A stretch of 64,000 nucleotides of DNA from Spinacia oleracea. Its lineage: Eukaryota > Streptophyta > Magnoliopsida > Caryophyllales > Amaranthaceae. The notes beneath the pieces are model-generated. The model was not told where the DNA came from and ran no database searches. It worked only from the letters and a program-made list of their open reading frames with translations. Within the stretch, counting starts at the first letter, position 1; each line of letters begins with the position of its first letter. The position numbers and the translations under genes were made by a program. Positions 1-10,174 of the stretch are shown here, piece after piece. The stretch spans positions 62,001 through 126,000 of the forward strand of contig NC_079490.1 in the NCBI RefSeq assembly GCF_020520425.1, written 5' to 3'.

Positions 1-381
1 GCTTGTTTCAATAGGTAGAATTGGGATTAATACGTAGCGAGAGCCCGTTAATTCTAAGTCTATGATTAGTATCGATTCGAGAGAGCATGCTGGTCTAATT
101 AACTGTTATATTGATTGTTATCGATTGTTGTCGTCTTGGAATGTTGTTCATCGGTGAACCTATGCCCTAGACCTTTTAATATCTGATTTCTTCCTATTTT
201 ATTATCGTCCTAGTTATATTATACAAATCAATCCATATTCTTGTTACCAGTAGTCTAGATTAATAATTTAATAGTAGAAAGAACATTGTTTCCCTGTGGA
301 TACGATCCCTGCTTCCCTTGCTATATTTTTAGTTGGTGAACGTTAGGTTTATCTTTGATAGGAGTGCGATTTAGCCTGTCA
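1..381 (+). repeat. 5' LTR of Athila element, last 381 bases
   Basis: Position 1 corresponds to 11208 in the 3' LTR, and both copies end in CCTGTCA. I read no difference over 381 bases. The first roughly 1033 bases of this LTR, including the promoter, lie left of the window. Confidence 0.95.
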
Positions 382-386
382 AATTT

Positions 387-404
387 TGGCGCCGTTGCCG
401 GGGA
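387..404 (+). other. Primer binding site, tRNA-Asp
   Basis: TGGCGCCGTTGCCGGGGA starts 5 bases after the LTR end. It is the reverse complement of the 3' end of plant tRNA-Asp(GTC) plus CCA, the primer used by Athila elements. Confidence 0.92.
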
Positions 405-515
405 AACGGTTTTATTTTCTGTTGTTGATTGATTATCCTAGACTATTGTTTGTTACTACTCAAGGAACTCGCGTTCCTTGAGACCGGATCTCACATTGTT
501 TTGTAGTCTTTGTCT

Positions 516-3500
516 ATGCCCAGGACCGTAGGTACTAGTAATCTGACTCCATTCGATCCTGAGCCCGAAAGAACCTTTCGTAGACGAAGAACTTTCATTG
601 CACAGTGTGGGAATTACTCTGATTCTGATCATAATATTGGCGATCTTTTTCCTTCAGATACAGATTCAGTTTCAGAGATAGAGATGGGTGACGAAAATCT
701 GATACCGCCACCTACCCCAAGGCTTACGGACTATTCTAAGCCAAGTCTGTCCGTACTACCAAAGGCGATCATGCCTTCTATTGCAGCTGAGACCTTCAAG
801 ATTGAGCCCGCATTGATTAACATGATCGAGAGACGCCAGTACGGTGGGGAACCAGGTGAAGATCCGAATCTTCACATTCAGTCCTTTATCCAATATTGCT
901 CCACCATCAAGCAAAAGGGATTGACTCCGGAGCAGACTATGGAGATACTTTTCCCGTTCTCTTTGAGTGGGAAAGCTAAACTGTGGATTAATGGGTTGAA
1001 TCGGGCGGCTTTGAAAATCAATAATTGGGAATCCTTGGCTCTTGCTTTTTATGTTAAATATTTTCCACCTGAGAAAACGGCTCGTCTGAGGGGTCAGATA
1101 TTAGGTATCTCACAACAAGCGGATGAGAGTTTGTTCGAGGTTTGGGAGAGATTCAAGGATTTGCAAAGAGAATGCCCGCACCATGGTTTGGAAGATTGGT
1201 TCTTGATTCAGCAGTTTTATAATGGTCTGGGCAATGAGTCTAGATGTTTGTTGGATTCAGCTGCCAGTGGGAGGTTCATGCAACTTGAGGTGCCTAGAGC
1301 TATGGAGGTGATTGAGGAGATAGCCATTCACAATGCCCAGTATGGAAATCCTAGGGGTCTATCTAAGAGGGGTGGTAAGCATGATTTAAATTCTATTGAA
1401 CAATTAACTGCCCAATTGACTGCTTTACATTATAAATTCGATAATATGCAAGCGGCCAATGCTCAATCTGCCCAACCTGTTAGTGTAGCTGCTATGAGTG
1501 CCCAACCTACTACTATTTGTGAAAGTTGTGGAATGTCTGGTCATTATGCACAGGAATGTAGAAGCTCTATTGAACAATGTAATGCTTTTCAATCCTACAA
1601 ACAAAACAACCCATTCTCCAACTCTTACAATGAGGGCTACAAAAATAACCCTCTGCTTTCCTACAGAAGCAACAACATCCAAAACCCTCACCAAGTTCAA
1701 CATCCACCACCACAACCATATCAACCCCCACACCCACAACCTTACCAACCCCGAAACAACTACAACCAACAGTCTAGTGGGCCACCTGGGTTCTCTAGAC
1801 AACACACATCACCCCCACAACCACAACCTCAAGCCACACAGCCTGACCCTATGCTAGTAGAGATGAGAAACATGATGCTACAAATGCAAAAATCTCTAAG
1901 TGAAAAGGATGCAAAAATCGATGCTCTTACTGCTCATAACAAGATCATTGATACACAGCTGGCACAGATGGCTACTACTATTGCAGGGAGGCCACCAGGC
2001 CAACTTCCTTCACAGCCCGAAAATAGGGAGTCTGCTAATGCAATTACATTGAGGAGTGGCAGGGATTATGATGGTCCTTCTATGCCGGTTGAGGTTGATT
2101 CCGGGGTGTCTGCTAGTGATCTGGTCAGTGAGGAAATCCCGAAGATAGTTATGGGTGAAAAGGAACCAGCTGAAAAGATAGTCAATGAAAATGAGGCTAC
2201 AACTGCGGTTAAGAAGGGAGCGGATATACAAGTACCACCTATTGCACTCCCCTTCCCAAACCGACAACTCAAGAATAAGCTAGACAAGCAGTTTGGCAGA
2301 TTCTTGGAAGTGGTCAAAAATTTGCAGGTAACGGTTCCTTTTACTGAGTTAATTTTACAAGTTCCTGCTTATGCTAAATTCATGAAGGATATTTTGACCA
2401 GAAAACGTGCCTTTTGTGAGGTAGAGACTGTAGCTTTCACTGAGGAATGTAGTGCTTATTTGCAAAACAAGTCTCCACCTAAACTTAAGGACCCCGGGAG
2501 TTTTTCCATCCCATGTAACATTGGCACCGTATTTATTGATAAAGCTTTATGTGATCTAGGTGCTAGTGTGTCTGTCATGCCTTTGTCTGTCTGTACTAAA
2601 CTGAATATGGGTGAGCTTAAGGTTACCAATATCACTCTACAAATGGCCGACCGTTCTGTCAAATACCCCTTAGGTGTTTTAGAGGACGTCCCTGTTAGAG
2701 TAGGTAAATTCTATATACCTGTGGACTTTGTAGTATTAGACATGCAGGAGGATTCTCAAATTCCCATAATCTTGGGTAGGCCCTTCCTTCATACGGCGGG
2801 GGCGGTAATTGATGTTAAAAGTGGGAAATTGACATTGTCTGTGGGGGATGATAAGGTGACCTTTAATCTGAATAGTGCCTTAAAAAGTCCCATGCTAGAG
2901 GAGGAACAATGCTATCGCATAGATGTAGTCGATTTTATTACTCGTGATAACGTCTCCCAAGTTCTCGAAAGAGACCCTTTGGAGGCAGTGCTTTGTTGTG
3001 AGTCTTCTGCAGGTGATAGCAGTTCTTGGAGTGCTGATGTGGATGCTCTGGAATTGGCTCTTAATGGTGGAGAATCTGAGCCGGAGGGCATCAAATTGAA
3101 GAGGTTAGTTCGGCCGGTTTGTTCTGTTAAAGAGGTAAAGAAACCCGAACTTAAACCCCTTCCTGCTAACCTTAAGTATGCGTTTTTAGATAATGAACAA
3201 CTTTGCCCTGTGATCGTCAGTACTGCACTTGATGCAGGCCAGCTATCCCAACTTCTTATTGTGTTGAAAAGGCACAAAAAGGCCATCGGGTACAGTATTG
3301 ATGATTTAAAGGGTATTAGCCCTGACTTTTGTATGCATAGGATACATCTAGATGAAAATCATAAACCATGCATTCAGCCCCAGCGTCGTTTGAACCCTGT
3401 CATGCAAGATGTTGTAAAAGCTGAAGTTATGAAATTGCTTGATGCGGGTATAGTGTATGCTGTGTCTGATTCTAAGTGGGTGAGTCCCGTTCAGGTAGTG

Positions 3501-6041
3501 CCTAAGAAAGGGGGGACAACTGTGGTGAGAAATGAAAAAAATGAGTTGATACCAACTAGGGTAGTCACAGGTTGGCGCATGTGCATTGATTATAGGCGTC
3601 TTAATGTTGCTACTAAAAAGGACCATTTTCCCCTTCCCTTCATTGATCAAATGTTAGAAAGGTTAGCCTGTCACAAGTTTTTCTGTTATCTGGATGGTTA
3701 TTCTGGTTTCTTTCAAATTCCCATACATCCGGACGACCAGGAAAAGACCACCTTCACCTGCCCCTATGGTACCTTTGCATATCGTAGGATGCCTTTTGGT
3801 CTGTGTAATGCGCCTGCTACTTTCCAACGTTGCATGATGAGTATTTTTTCTGATTTTATTGAGTCTATCATGGAAGTGTTTATGGATGATTTTAGCGTCT
3901 ATGGTACTTCTTTTGATTCTTGCTTGCTAAATCTGACTAAAGTTTTGAAAAGATGCGAAGAGTGCAATTTAGTCTTGAACTGGGAAAAGTGTCATTTCAT
4001 GGTTACTGAAGGGGTGGTTTTGGGACATTTGATATCTGATAAGGGCATTCAGGTGGATCGAGCTAAGGTCCAAGTGATTGAACAATTACCCCCTCCAGTT
4101 AATGTGAAGGGTGTTAGGAGTTTTCTTGGTCATGCGGGGTTTTATCGCCGCTTTATCAAGGATTTCTCTAAAATTGTTAAACCACTTACCCAGCTCCTTC
4201 TCAAGGACGCCCCGTTTGTGTTTACTGATGCTTGTCTTGAAGCCTTTGACAGGATTAAACAGGCACTGATTTCGGCTCCCATCATCCGTTCTCCCGAATG
4301 GGATATTCCGTTTGAGATAATGTGTGATGCAAGTGATTATGCAGTTGGGGCAGTGCTGGGTCAGAGAAAGGAGAAGGTTTTACATGCCATCTATTATGCA
4401 AGTAAGACCTTGGATGAAGCTCAAGTTAATTATGCAACTACTGAGAAAGAGCTTCTAGCTATAGTCTATGCCTTGGATAAATTCCGCACCTATCTGATTG
4501 GATCCAAGGTGATAGTCTATACTGACCATGCGGCCCTTAAATATCTGCTCTCTAAGAAGGAAGCCAAGCCTAGGCTTATTCGATGGATATTACTGCTACA
4601 GGAGTTCGATCTAGAGATCCGCGACAAGAAAGGAGCTGAGAATGTGGTTGCAGATCACTTGTCGAGATTGAGGTATGACGATGGTAAGGGATCTACACCG
4701 ATTGATGATTCATTTCCGGATGATCATTTACTTGCACTTGCCAGTCAGTCACCATGGTTCGCAGATTTTGCTAACTACATTGTAGGTAGAATCCTTCCGG
4801 CCGATCTTTCTTATCAACAGAAGAAGAAATTCCTACATGATGTCCGGTTTTACTTTTGGGACGATCCTTACTTGTTTCGTGAGACTGCTGAAGGGTTATA
4901 CAAGCGTTGTATTCCAGAATGGGAAGTTCAAGGTGTTATCAGTAGGTGTCATTCTTCACCTTATGGTGGCCACCATGGACCGTCGAAAACAAACGCTAAG
5001 CTGTCGCAATGTGGCTTTTACTGGCCTACTATGTTCAAAGATGCACAGGCTTTTATTATGGCTTGTGATGCGTGCCAGAGGGCCGGCACTATTTCGAGGA
5101 GGTATGAGATGCCACAGAACGGGATCCTTGAGGTTGAGATTTTCGATGTGTGGGGAATTGATTATATGGGACCATTCCCATCGTCCAAGGGTAACTTGTA
5201 TATCCTTGTTGCTGTAGATTATGTGTCAAAGTGGGTGGAAGCCGTTGCCTCACCTACTAACGATGCTAAGACAGTCATCTCCCTGTTCAAGAAGATCATT
5301 TTTCCTAGATTTGGGGTTCCGCGCGCTTTGATCAGTGATGGAGGGTCACACTTTCATGAGAAGCATCTGGATGCGCTCCTGCGCAAGTATGGAGTTTATC
5401 ACCGCACTGGACTAGCCTACCACCCTCAGACGAGTGGTCAAGTTGAGGTCTCCAACCGAGAGATCAAATCTATCCTTGAGAAAGTGGTGGCAAAGTCTAG
5501 GAAGGATTGGAGCGATAAGCTAGATGATACTCTATGGGCATACAGAACCGCCTTTAAGACACCTATTGGTACCTCCCCGTATCGGTTGGTGTATGGCAAG
5601 GCGTGTCACCTACCAGTAGAAATGGAGTACAAGGCTTATTGGGCAATCAAACAGCTCAACATGGATGCAAAGCTAGCCGGTGAGAAGCGGTTACTTCAAT
5701 TATGTGAGCTCGATGAATTCCGACTACAAGCCTACGATAGTGCCCGGATTTACAAGGAAAAGACCAAGAAGTGGCACGACAATCACATTTTGCATAGAGA
5801 GTTCGCGGTGGGCGACAAGGTTCTACTTTTTAACTCTAGGCTTAAGTTATTTCCTGGAAAACTTAAATCTAGGTGGTCTGGGCCGTTCACTGTGATTATG
5901 GTAAGCAAGTTTGGGTCTGTTGAAGTAGAGAATGGGAATGGTGAACGATTCAAGGTCAACGGGCAACGTCTGAAGTTGTACCACGATGGGGCTACTGTAG
6001 GAGTGGTTGAGGTCCATCACCTCCACCCCTCCGCCTCATAA
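516..6041 (+). CDS. Athila gag-pol polyprotein, intact
   Basis: One uninterrupted frame; from the first ATG (516) it encodes 1841 aa. Residue numbers here are counted from a TTG two codons earlier. The capsid region (about 90-300) is followed by a CCHC zinc knuckle [14 protein letters not shown] (about 337-350) and a Pro/Gln-rich linker. The aspartic protease has DLGAS (Asp about 682). Reverse transcriptase has the FMDD box (Asp 1126/1127), and RNase H follows (CDASDYAVG, about 1272). Integrase has an HHCC finger (about 1485-1530) and the core triad Asp1551, Asp1610, Glu1646. The protein would form virus-like particles, copy the RNA and integrate the cDNA. Every catalytic residue I can check is present and no stop or frameshift is visible, so the copy could be functional. 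Fusing gag and pol in one frame implies processing by the protease. Confidence 0.95.
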   Translation: MPRTVGTSNLTPFDPEPERTFRRRRTFIAQCGNYSDSDHNIGDLFPSDTDSVSEIEMGDENLIPPPTPRLTDYSKPSLSVLPKAIMPSIAAETFKIEPALINMIERRQYGGEPGEDPNLHIQSFIQYCSTIKQKGLTPEQTMEILFPFSLSGKAKLWINGLNRAALKINNWESLALAFYVKYFPPEKTARLRGQILGISQQADESLFEVWERFKDLQRECPHHGLEDWFLIQQFYNGLGNESRCLLDSAASGRFMQLEVPRAMEVIEEIAIHNAQYGNPRGLSKRGGKHDLNSIEQLTAQLTALHYKFDNMQAANAQSAQPVSVAAMSAQPTTICESCGMSGHYAQECRSSIEQCNAFQSYKQNNPFSNSYNEGYKNNPLLSYRSNNIQNPHQVQHPPPQPYQPPHPQPYQPRNNYNQQSSGPPGFSRQHTSPPQPQPQATQPDPMLVEMRNMMLQMQKSLSEKDAKIDALTAHNKIIDTQLAQMATTIAGRPPGQLPSQPENRESANAITLRSGRDYDGPSMPVEVDSGVSASDLVSEEIPKIVMGEKEPAEKIVNENEATTAVKKGADIQVPPIALPFPNRQLKNKLDKQFGRFLEVVKNLQVTVPFTELILQVPAYAKFMKDILTRKRAFCEVETVAFTEECSAYLQNKSPPKLKDPGSFSIPCNIGTVFIDKALCDLGASVSVMPLSVCTKLNMGELKVTNITLQMADRSVKYPLGVLEDVPVRVGKFYIPVDFVVLDMQEDSQIPIILGRPFLHTAGAVIDVKSGKLTLSVGDDKVTFNLNSALKSPMLEEEQCYRIDVVDFITRDNVSQVLERDPLEAVLCCESSAGDSSSWSADVDALELALNGGESEPEGIKLKRLVRPVCSVKEVKKPELKPLPANLKYAFLDNEQLCPVIVSTALDAGQLSQLLIVLKRHKKAIGYSIDDLKGISPDFCMHRIHLDENHKPCIQPQRRLNPVMQDVVKAEVMKLLDAGIVYAVSDSKWVSPVQVVPKKGGTTVVRNEKNELIPTRVVTGWRMCIDYRRLNVATKKDHFPLPFIDQMLERLACHKFFCYLDGYSGFFQIPIHPDDQEKTTFTCPYGTFAYRRMPFGLCNAPATFQRCMMSIFSDFIESIMEVFMDDFSVYGTSFDSCLLNLTKVLKRCEECNLVLNWEKCHFMVTEGVVLGHLISDKGIQVDRAKVQVIEQLPPPVNVKGVRSFLGHAGFYRRFIKDFSKIVKPLTQLLLKDAPFVFTDACLEAFDRIKQALISAPIIRSPEWDIPFEIMCDASDYAVGAVLGQRKEKVLHAIYYASKTLDEAQVNYATTEKELLAIVYALDKFRTYLIGSKVIVYTDHAALKYLLSKKEAKPRLIRWILLLQEFDLEIRDKKGAENVVADHLSRLRYDDGKGSTPIDDSFPDDHLLALASQSPWFADFANYIVGRILPADLSYQQKKKFLHDVRFYFWDDPYLFRETAEGLYKRCIPEWEVQGVISRCHSSPYGGHHGPSKTNAKLSQCGFYWPTMFKDAQAFIMACDACQRAGTISRRYEMPQNGILEVEIFDVWGIDYMGPFPSSKGNLYILVAVDYVSKWVEAVASPTNDAKTVISLFKKIIFPRFGVPRALISDGGSHFHEKHLDALLRKYGVYHRTGLAYHPQTSGQVEVSNREIKSILEKVVAKSRKDWSDKLDDTLWAYRTAFKTPIGTSPYRLVYGKACHLPVEMEYKAYWAIKQLNMDAKLAGEKRLLQLCELDEFRLQAYDSARIYKEKTKKWHDNHILHREFAVGDKVLLFNSRLKLFPGKLKSRWSGPFTVIMVSKFGSVEVENGNGERFKVNGQRLKLYHDGATVGVVEVHHLHPSAS

Positions 6042-7044
6042 GCTGCATATTCAAGGTAACAAGGTCGAGCGGGACCTAGAAATAAACCAGCGCTTTGCGG
6101 GAGGCAACCCGTATTTTATCGCTTTAAGTAGTATAAGTTTGATTTTTGTCATTTTCCATTCTATTTTTGTGAGTTTAGTTAGTATTTCCATACCTAAGTG
6201 TGTTTAAGTATTGGTGAGGCGAGAAGAGGGCATTACGCTGTTTGGGTGTTTAATAATGTGCAGGCCTAAAGCTCCAAGTTCGAGAAAGTGAAATTACGCA
6301 CAAGGCCAAGCACGCTGCAAATCGCCCGATCCGTATCGGGCGAGGTGCGCCCGATCGGGCGCGCACGGATGAATTTCTTGCAGTTTATTTCCGCCCGATC
6401 GGGCGCAGCATGCCCGATCGGGCGATCCAGCGAGTGGAATGCCCGATCGGGCGAAATAATTTTGCCCGATCGGGCGCTTTGGCGAGTGGAACGCCCGAGT
6501 CGGGCGATTGTTTGCCCGATCGAGCGCAAAAGACGAGTGGAATGCCCGATCGGGCGAAATTATTTTGCCCGATCGGGCGGTTGATGAAATTTTCGAGGAA
6601 AAGTCAAGGATGATTCTGGGCAGGGGAAAGTCAAGAAAATAAGCTTTCGCAAATCGCCCGATTCGGATCGGGCGTGGTGCGCCCGATCGGGCGCGCACGC
6701 ATGAAAAGAAAAGGATCGCATCCCGCCCGATCGGGCGGAATTTCGCCCGATCGGGCGAGACGCGATTTCAGCGATAAACTCACGTTTTCCCCAATCTTTC
6801 TTCACTTCCTCTTCATCTTCAACCTAACTTTCTCTCACTCCTCCATTAAACCCCAACTTCCAAAAACTTCAAACCACCATATCTCCCTCAAATCTCCACC
6901 AAATTCAACAATTCTTTCATCAAAATCATCCTCTCATCATCCTCTACAACCTACACCTAATCGATTTAAGTTTTCACTCATCCCCACAAAATCCCCAAAT
7001 TCACCCAAAAACTCAAAAAGCTCAAAAATTCAGATTTTTCATCA
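6042..7044 (+). other. Athila spacer between pol and second ORF
   Basis: Non-coding. It holds a GC-palindrome array (6318-6765) followed by a pyrimidine-rich, AUG-poor stretch of about 270 bases that runs into the ATG of the second ORF. Such a CT-rich leader looks like a plant 5' UTR. No clear TATA box is visible here. Short frames in it are by-products of the repeats. Confidence 0.6.
6318..6765. repeat. Array of GCCCGATCGGGC palindromes (internal copy)
   Basis: I count ten perfect copies of the self-complementary 12-mer GCCCGATCGGGC plus about four variants with an altered centre (for example CCGT or TCGG inserted at the dyad, or CGAGTCG). They are separated by AT-richer spacers, several of which contain GAGTGGAA. 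The same palindrome is arrayed in the U3 of this element's LTR (10541-10698). Two flanks, GCGCGCACG(G/C)ATGAA and GCAAATCGCCCGAT, also recur, so longer blocks were duplicated. Confidence 0.95.
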
Positions 7045-8508
7045 ATGGCAAATAGACCACAAAGAAAATGCACGAGGGTACCAAGAAATCAACATGAGGC
7101 TTCCACAAGCCGAGCTCGGGAACCGACACCACCACCTCCACCACCGCAATTCGAGCCCGACACGGATTTTCCGGATGTCATCTTTATTACGGAAGAGCAA
7201 CGAGCACGATTCATGCACCTCAAATTGAGGGAGGTAATCCCTACTCGCTTTATATGTCAAAAATCATTGCATGAAATGGGAATTGAGCGTGATGTAAAAC
7301 GTGTTTTTGTTGGTGTTGGTATGAGTAGCATGTATGGTATGCTCCGTCTCACATTTAGGCGGTTGACTCTAGAATTTTTGAGTAGTTTTAATATTCGTAG
7401 GGATGGTTATCGAACCGTGTCATCGGTTCAATTTCGTGTCATGAACCGAACCTACACCATGAGCTTATCTGATTTTGGTAGAATTTTTGGATTGTCTACC
7501 ACATATAGTAGGAAACCCAAGGAGACTCACAATAACTGTACCATGTGGGGAAAGCTTACGGGCAATGATAATCCCGGGAGTATGCAACATTTGCATGCTT
7601 CCAAGATTCAACACCCGGTACCCATTGTCTTTTACAGGTTCCTAGGATTTACTATCTTTGGTAGGGATGAGACCCAGAACATTAGAAGTACGGAGCTAGA
7701 GATCCTAGGTGGCTACGTTTCCGAAGGAGAGGAGAGCTACAAAATGAACCTTGCACATCACATGGCCTCTCAATTTTACTCCATAGCCACCTCCACACAT
7801 ACTACCAAGATTACCATTGGTGGGTTGATCACCCACATAGCCATGGCCACGGCCAATTTTACTGAGGCTAACCAGATCCCAGTTCTGGGTAGCAACTTGC
7901 TTGATTTGGCTTATTTTGCTGGACTCCGTAGGCTGCAGGGGGAGCACGGGTTATTTAGGCCGGGAGCCATGTACTGGATTTTCGAGGGAAACAGGCTTTT
8001 CACCTTGCCTGACCCTCAGGGCCGCACTAGTTTCAGACCCGGTCAGGCTCATTATCTATTTGTTGGATTTGAGCGAGAGCCTCAGCCTGACCCCCAGCCT
8101 CAGCCTGACCCTCAGCCAGAGCCCCATCAGTACCAGCCAGAGCCTCGCACCTACTTCAGGAGGGGGCGTCGAGACACGGGGAGGCCCCAGAGTGGCCCGG
8201 TAGTTCATGAGGATCAGGGGTCCATTGATGAGAGGTTGAGCAGACTTGAGCTCGGGTTCCGGGAGTTCGCAGCTGATCACCAGAGGACCATGTTCCCATT
8301 TTATGATCAGTATGCCAGGCAGGGCTATATTGCCCCAGATTACGAGCACCCTACCTGGTTTACCTATCCCGCGGAGGGATATGGAGCTCCGGGTTCTATG
8401 GGCACCTTCACACCCACCCAGTACGGAGGGTGGGGAGCGGGTCCTAGTGGACATGCTGGCCGAGATGATGGTGATGATGCTGGTAATGATGGCCAAGGCC
8501 ATCAGTGA
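7045..8508 (+). CDS. Athila second ORF (ATHILA ORF-1-like protein)
   Basis: Intact 487-aa frame on the same strand as pol, starting at the first ATG after a CT-rich leader. The N-terminus is basic and has a Pro run (about 29-34). A globular middle (about 60-330) contains SLSDFGRIFGLS and TIGGLITHIA, resembling the plant Athila ORF-1 family of unknown function. A low-complexity Pro/Gln/Asp/Glu repeat follows (about 345-370), and the C-terminus is acidic and Gly/Asp-rich. I see no signal peptide or membrane segment, so an envelope role is not supported. Because the frame is intact beside an intact pol it is probably maintained by selection. Expression could come from splicing of the genomic RNA or from an internal promoter near the palindrome array. 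The family assignment is from resemblance only. Confidence 0.72.
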   Translation: MANRPQRKCTRVPRNQHEASTSRAREPTPPPPPPQFEPDTDFPDVIFITEEQRARFMHLKLREVIPTRFICQKSLHEMGIERDVKRVFVGVGMSSMYGMLRLTFRRLTLEFLSSFNIRRDGYRTVSSVQFRVMNRTYTMSLSDFGRIFGLSTTYSRKPKETHNNCTMWGKLTGNDNPGSMQHLHASKIQHPVPIVFYRFLGFTIFGRDETQNIRSTELEILGGYVSEGEESYKMNLAHHMASQFYSIATSTHTTKITIGGLITHIAMATANFTEANQIPVLGSNLLDLAYFAGLRRLQGEHGLFRPGAMYWIFEGNRLFTLPDPQGRTSFRPGQAHYLFVGFEREPQPDPQPQPDPQPEPHQYQPEPRTYFRRGRRDTGRPQSGPVVHEDQGSIDERLSRLELGFREFAADHQRTMFPFYDQYARQGYIAPDYEHPTWFTYPAEGYGAPGSMGTFTPTQYGGWGAGPSGHAGRDDGDDAGNDGQGHQ

Positions 8509-8696
8509 TGCCGAGATGATGTTGATGATGAGGTTCGATACCCTTGAGCCAATGAGGACATTGTCTGATTTGGTTTGGGGGGGGTTTCACACTACTTGTA
8601 CATTGTAGGTATGTCTTTCTTTTAGTATTGCATTTCTTTATTTTGGTGTGTTTATTTTGGTGTGTTTAATGCATTCTAGATTAGTTTATTGCTTTG

Positions 8697-8745
<49 letters not shown>
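8697..8745 (+). repeat. Poly(A) tract, 49 A
   Basis: An uninterrupted run of 49 adenines about 190 bases after the second ORF's stop codon. Confidence 0.9.
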
Positions 8746-8749
<4 letters not shown>

Positions 8750-9368
8750 CAAAAATACGTTCCGATGAATACAAAACCATGCTTCCCTGTGCCCCTTGAT
8801 TGTAAACTGTTTTGATTCTTGGTTTTTGATGACGAGCATTGTTGATTTGTTAACCATGATTTGAGATCCGATTACTTTGATGCCTTGACTTGAGTCAACT
8901 CTGACCAACTACTTGTGGACTTGGTGCTTGACTAGTTGACTTGGTTAGGATGTGTGATAGCTTCCTGGTGTGCCATTGATTTTGAGTATTGGTTTGCAAC
9001 TATTAGTAATGTTTTATGACTCATATACATGCACGTTGTGGAGGACGAAGGCATTTTTCTATTTAGGTAGCCTTCAGATGAAATTAGATACGTTTGTTCC
9101 CTCTTGTTCTACCCATGTTGTGCCTGTGCCATTTATTCGGTGACTAACCACATTACAAGCCCGTAAATTCCCCATTGGTTACTAGTCCCAAGCCTAGCTT
9201 GGGGGAGCTAATAGTAGTGAGGTGAGGGAGTTGCAGTGTGGTACATTTTGAGCATATCGAGTATTGAAAAGGGAAATTCTTCTTATCATGATTGTTGTTG
9301 AAAAAAAAAAAAAAAATGAATGAGATGAGGAGAATAAAAGAAAAAAAAAAAAAATCGTGTGAAGCTGC

Positions 9369-9369
<1 letters not shown>

Positions 9370-9441
<72 letters not shown>
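9370..9441 (+). repeat. Poly(A) tract, about 72 A
   Basis: An uninterrupted run of about 72 adenines, preceded by two shorter runs. Exact length is uncertain because such homopolymers are error-prone in sequencing. Confidence 0.85.
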
Positions 9442-9444
<3 letters not shown>

Positions 9445-10160
9445 TCGTTATTCTCAAGAAATTTCAAAGTATTGTTTCACCCAAGTATTGTAATTTCTTA
9501 TCCTTATGAGTGATTGATTTTAATTGTGAAAGAAAGGCTAGAAAATATAGTGTGGTTTGTTTGTTGTTTCATCATGTGTTGAGTGGGAAGTTGTGGTTGT
9601 GGTCATCATTTGTGGTTGACCATGGTTTTGCTAGGATTTATGCTCCCCAAAGCCAAGGCTTTAAGCTCACATTTTTCCCAAATTTACCGCACCCTTACCT
9701 AAGCCTAACATTACAAGCTTGAAAGACCTTCCGACCTTTGTGCATAGAGTTGTATTAATGTGAAAGTAGTTGTTTATCAATGCAAGTTATGACATGACAC
9801 ATTTCGAGTCGACTATTAGGTTGAGTGTATGTTTTTCTAGACACACGAGTGTTGTGAGTTTGGGAGGGCATTGTTCACTCATATGTTGGGAGGAGAGCGA
9901 ACGGGTACATCTTTTATCCGCCACATAAATGAGTGACGAGTATGTGAGCACTAGTCTTGAATTCCAATGTGCATTTTTGGTTCGCTTTGCGTGACGATTG
10001 TTAAGGCGGATTAGCGGTTGGATGGATTTGATTGGTTGACATTGATGCATGCTTGTTGGATTTTGCCTTGAATCGTATCCATTGTTTTAAGATGTGTTTG
10101 GGGTGAAGTTGATTTATGTATTCATCGATGATTTCTTTGCTTAGGGGCAAGCAAAGATCT

Positions 10161-10174
10161 AGCTTGGGGGAGTT
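10161..10174 (+). other. Polypurine tract of Athila
   Basis: AGCTTGGGGGAG immediately precedes the TG that opens the 3' LTR (10175). This is the expected plus-strand priming site. Confidence 0.8.

Larger units (their letters stand above)
8509..10172 (+). other. Athila 3' non-coding region
   Basis: No convincing gene. It contains two very long adenine runs, smaller A-runs at about 9300-9316 and 9342-9354, and T/G-rich sequence running to the purine tract. The phrase AGCTTGGGGGAG occurs at the purine tract (10161-10172), and a near copy CTAGCTTGGGGGAGCTA lies at about 9194-9210. Confidence 0.7.

Noticed and set aside
6266-6805. Overlapping frames around the GC palindromes
   Set aside because: GATC-centred palindromes read open on both strands; the peptides are simple repeats of PDRA or RPIGR type.
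7045-8508. Athila second ORF as an envelope protein
   Set aside because: No signal peptide, membrane segment or cleavage-like site is visible; resemblance is to the ORF-1 family of unknown function.
9153-9513. Poly-Lys or poly-Phe frames
   Set aside because: Direct products of the long A tracts.
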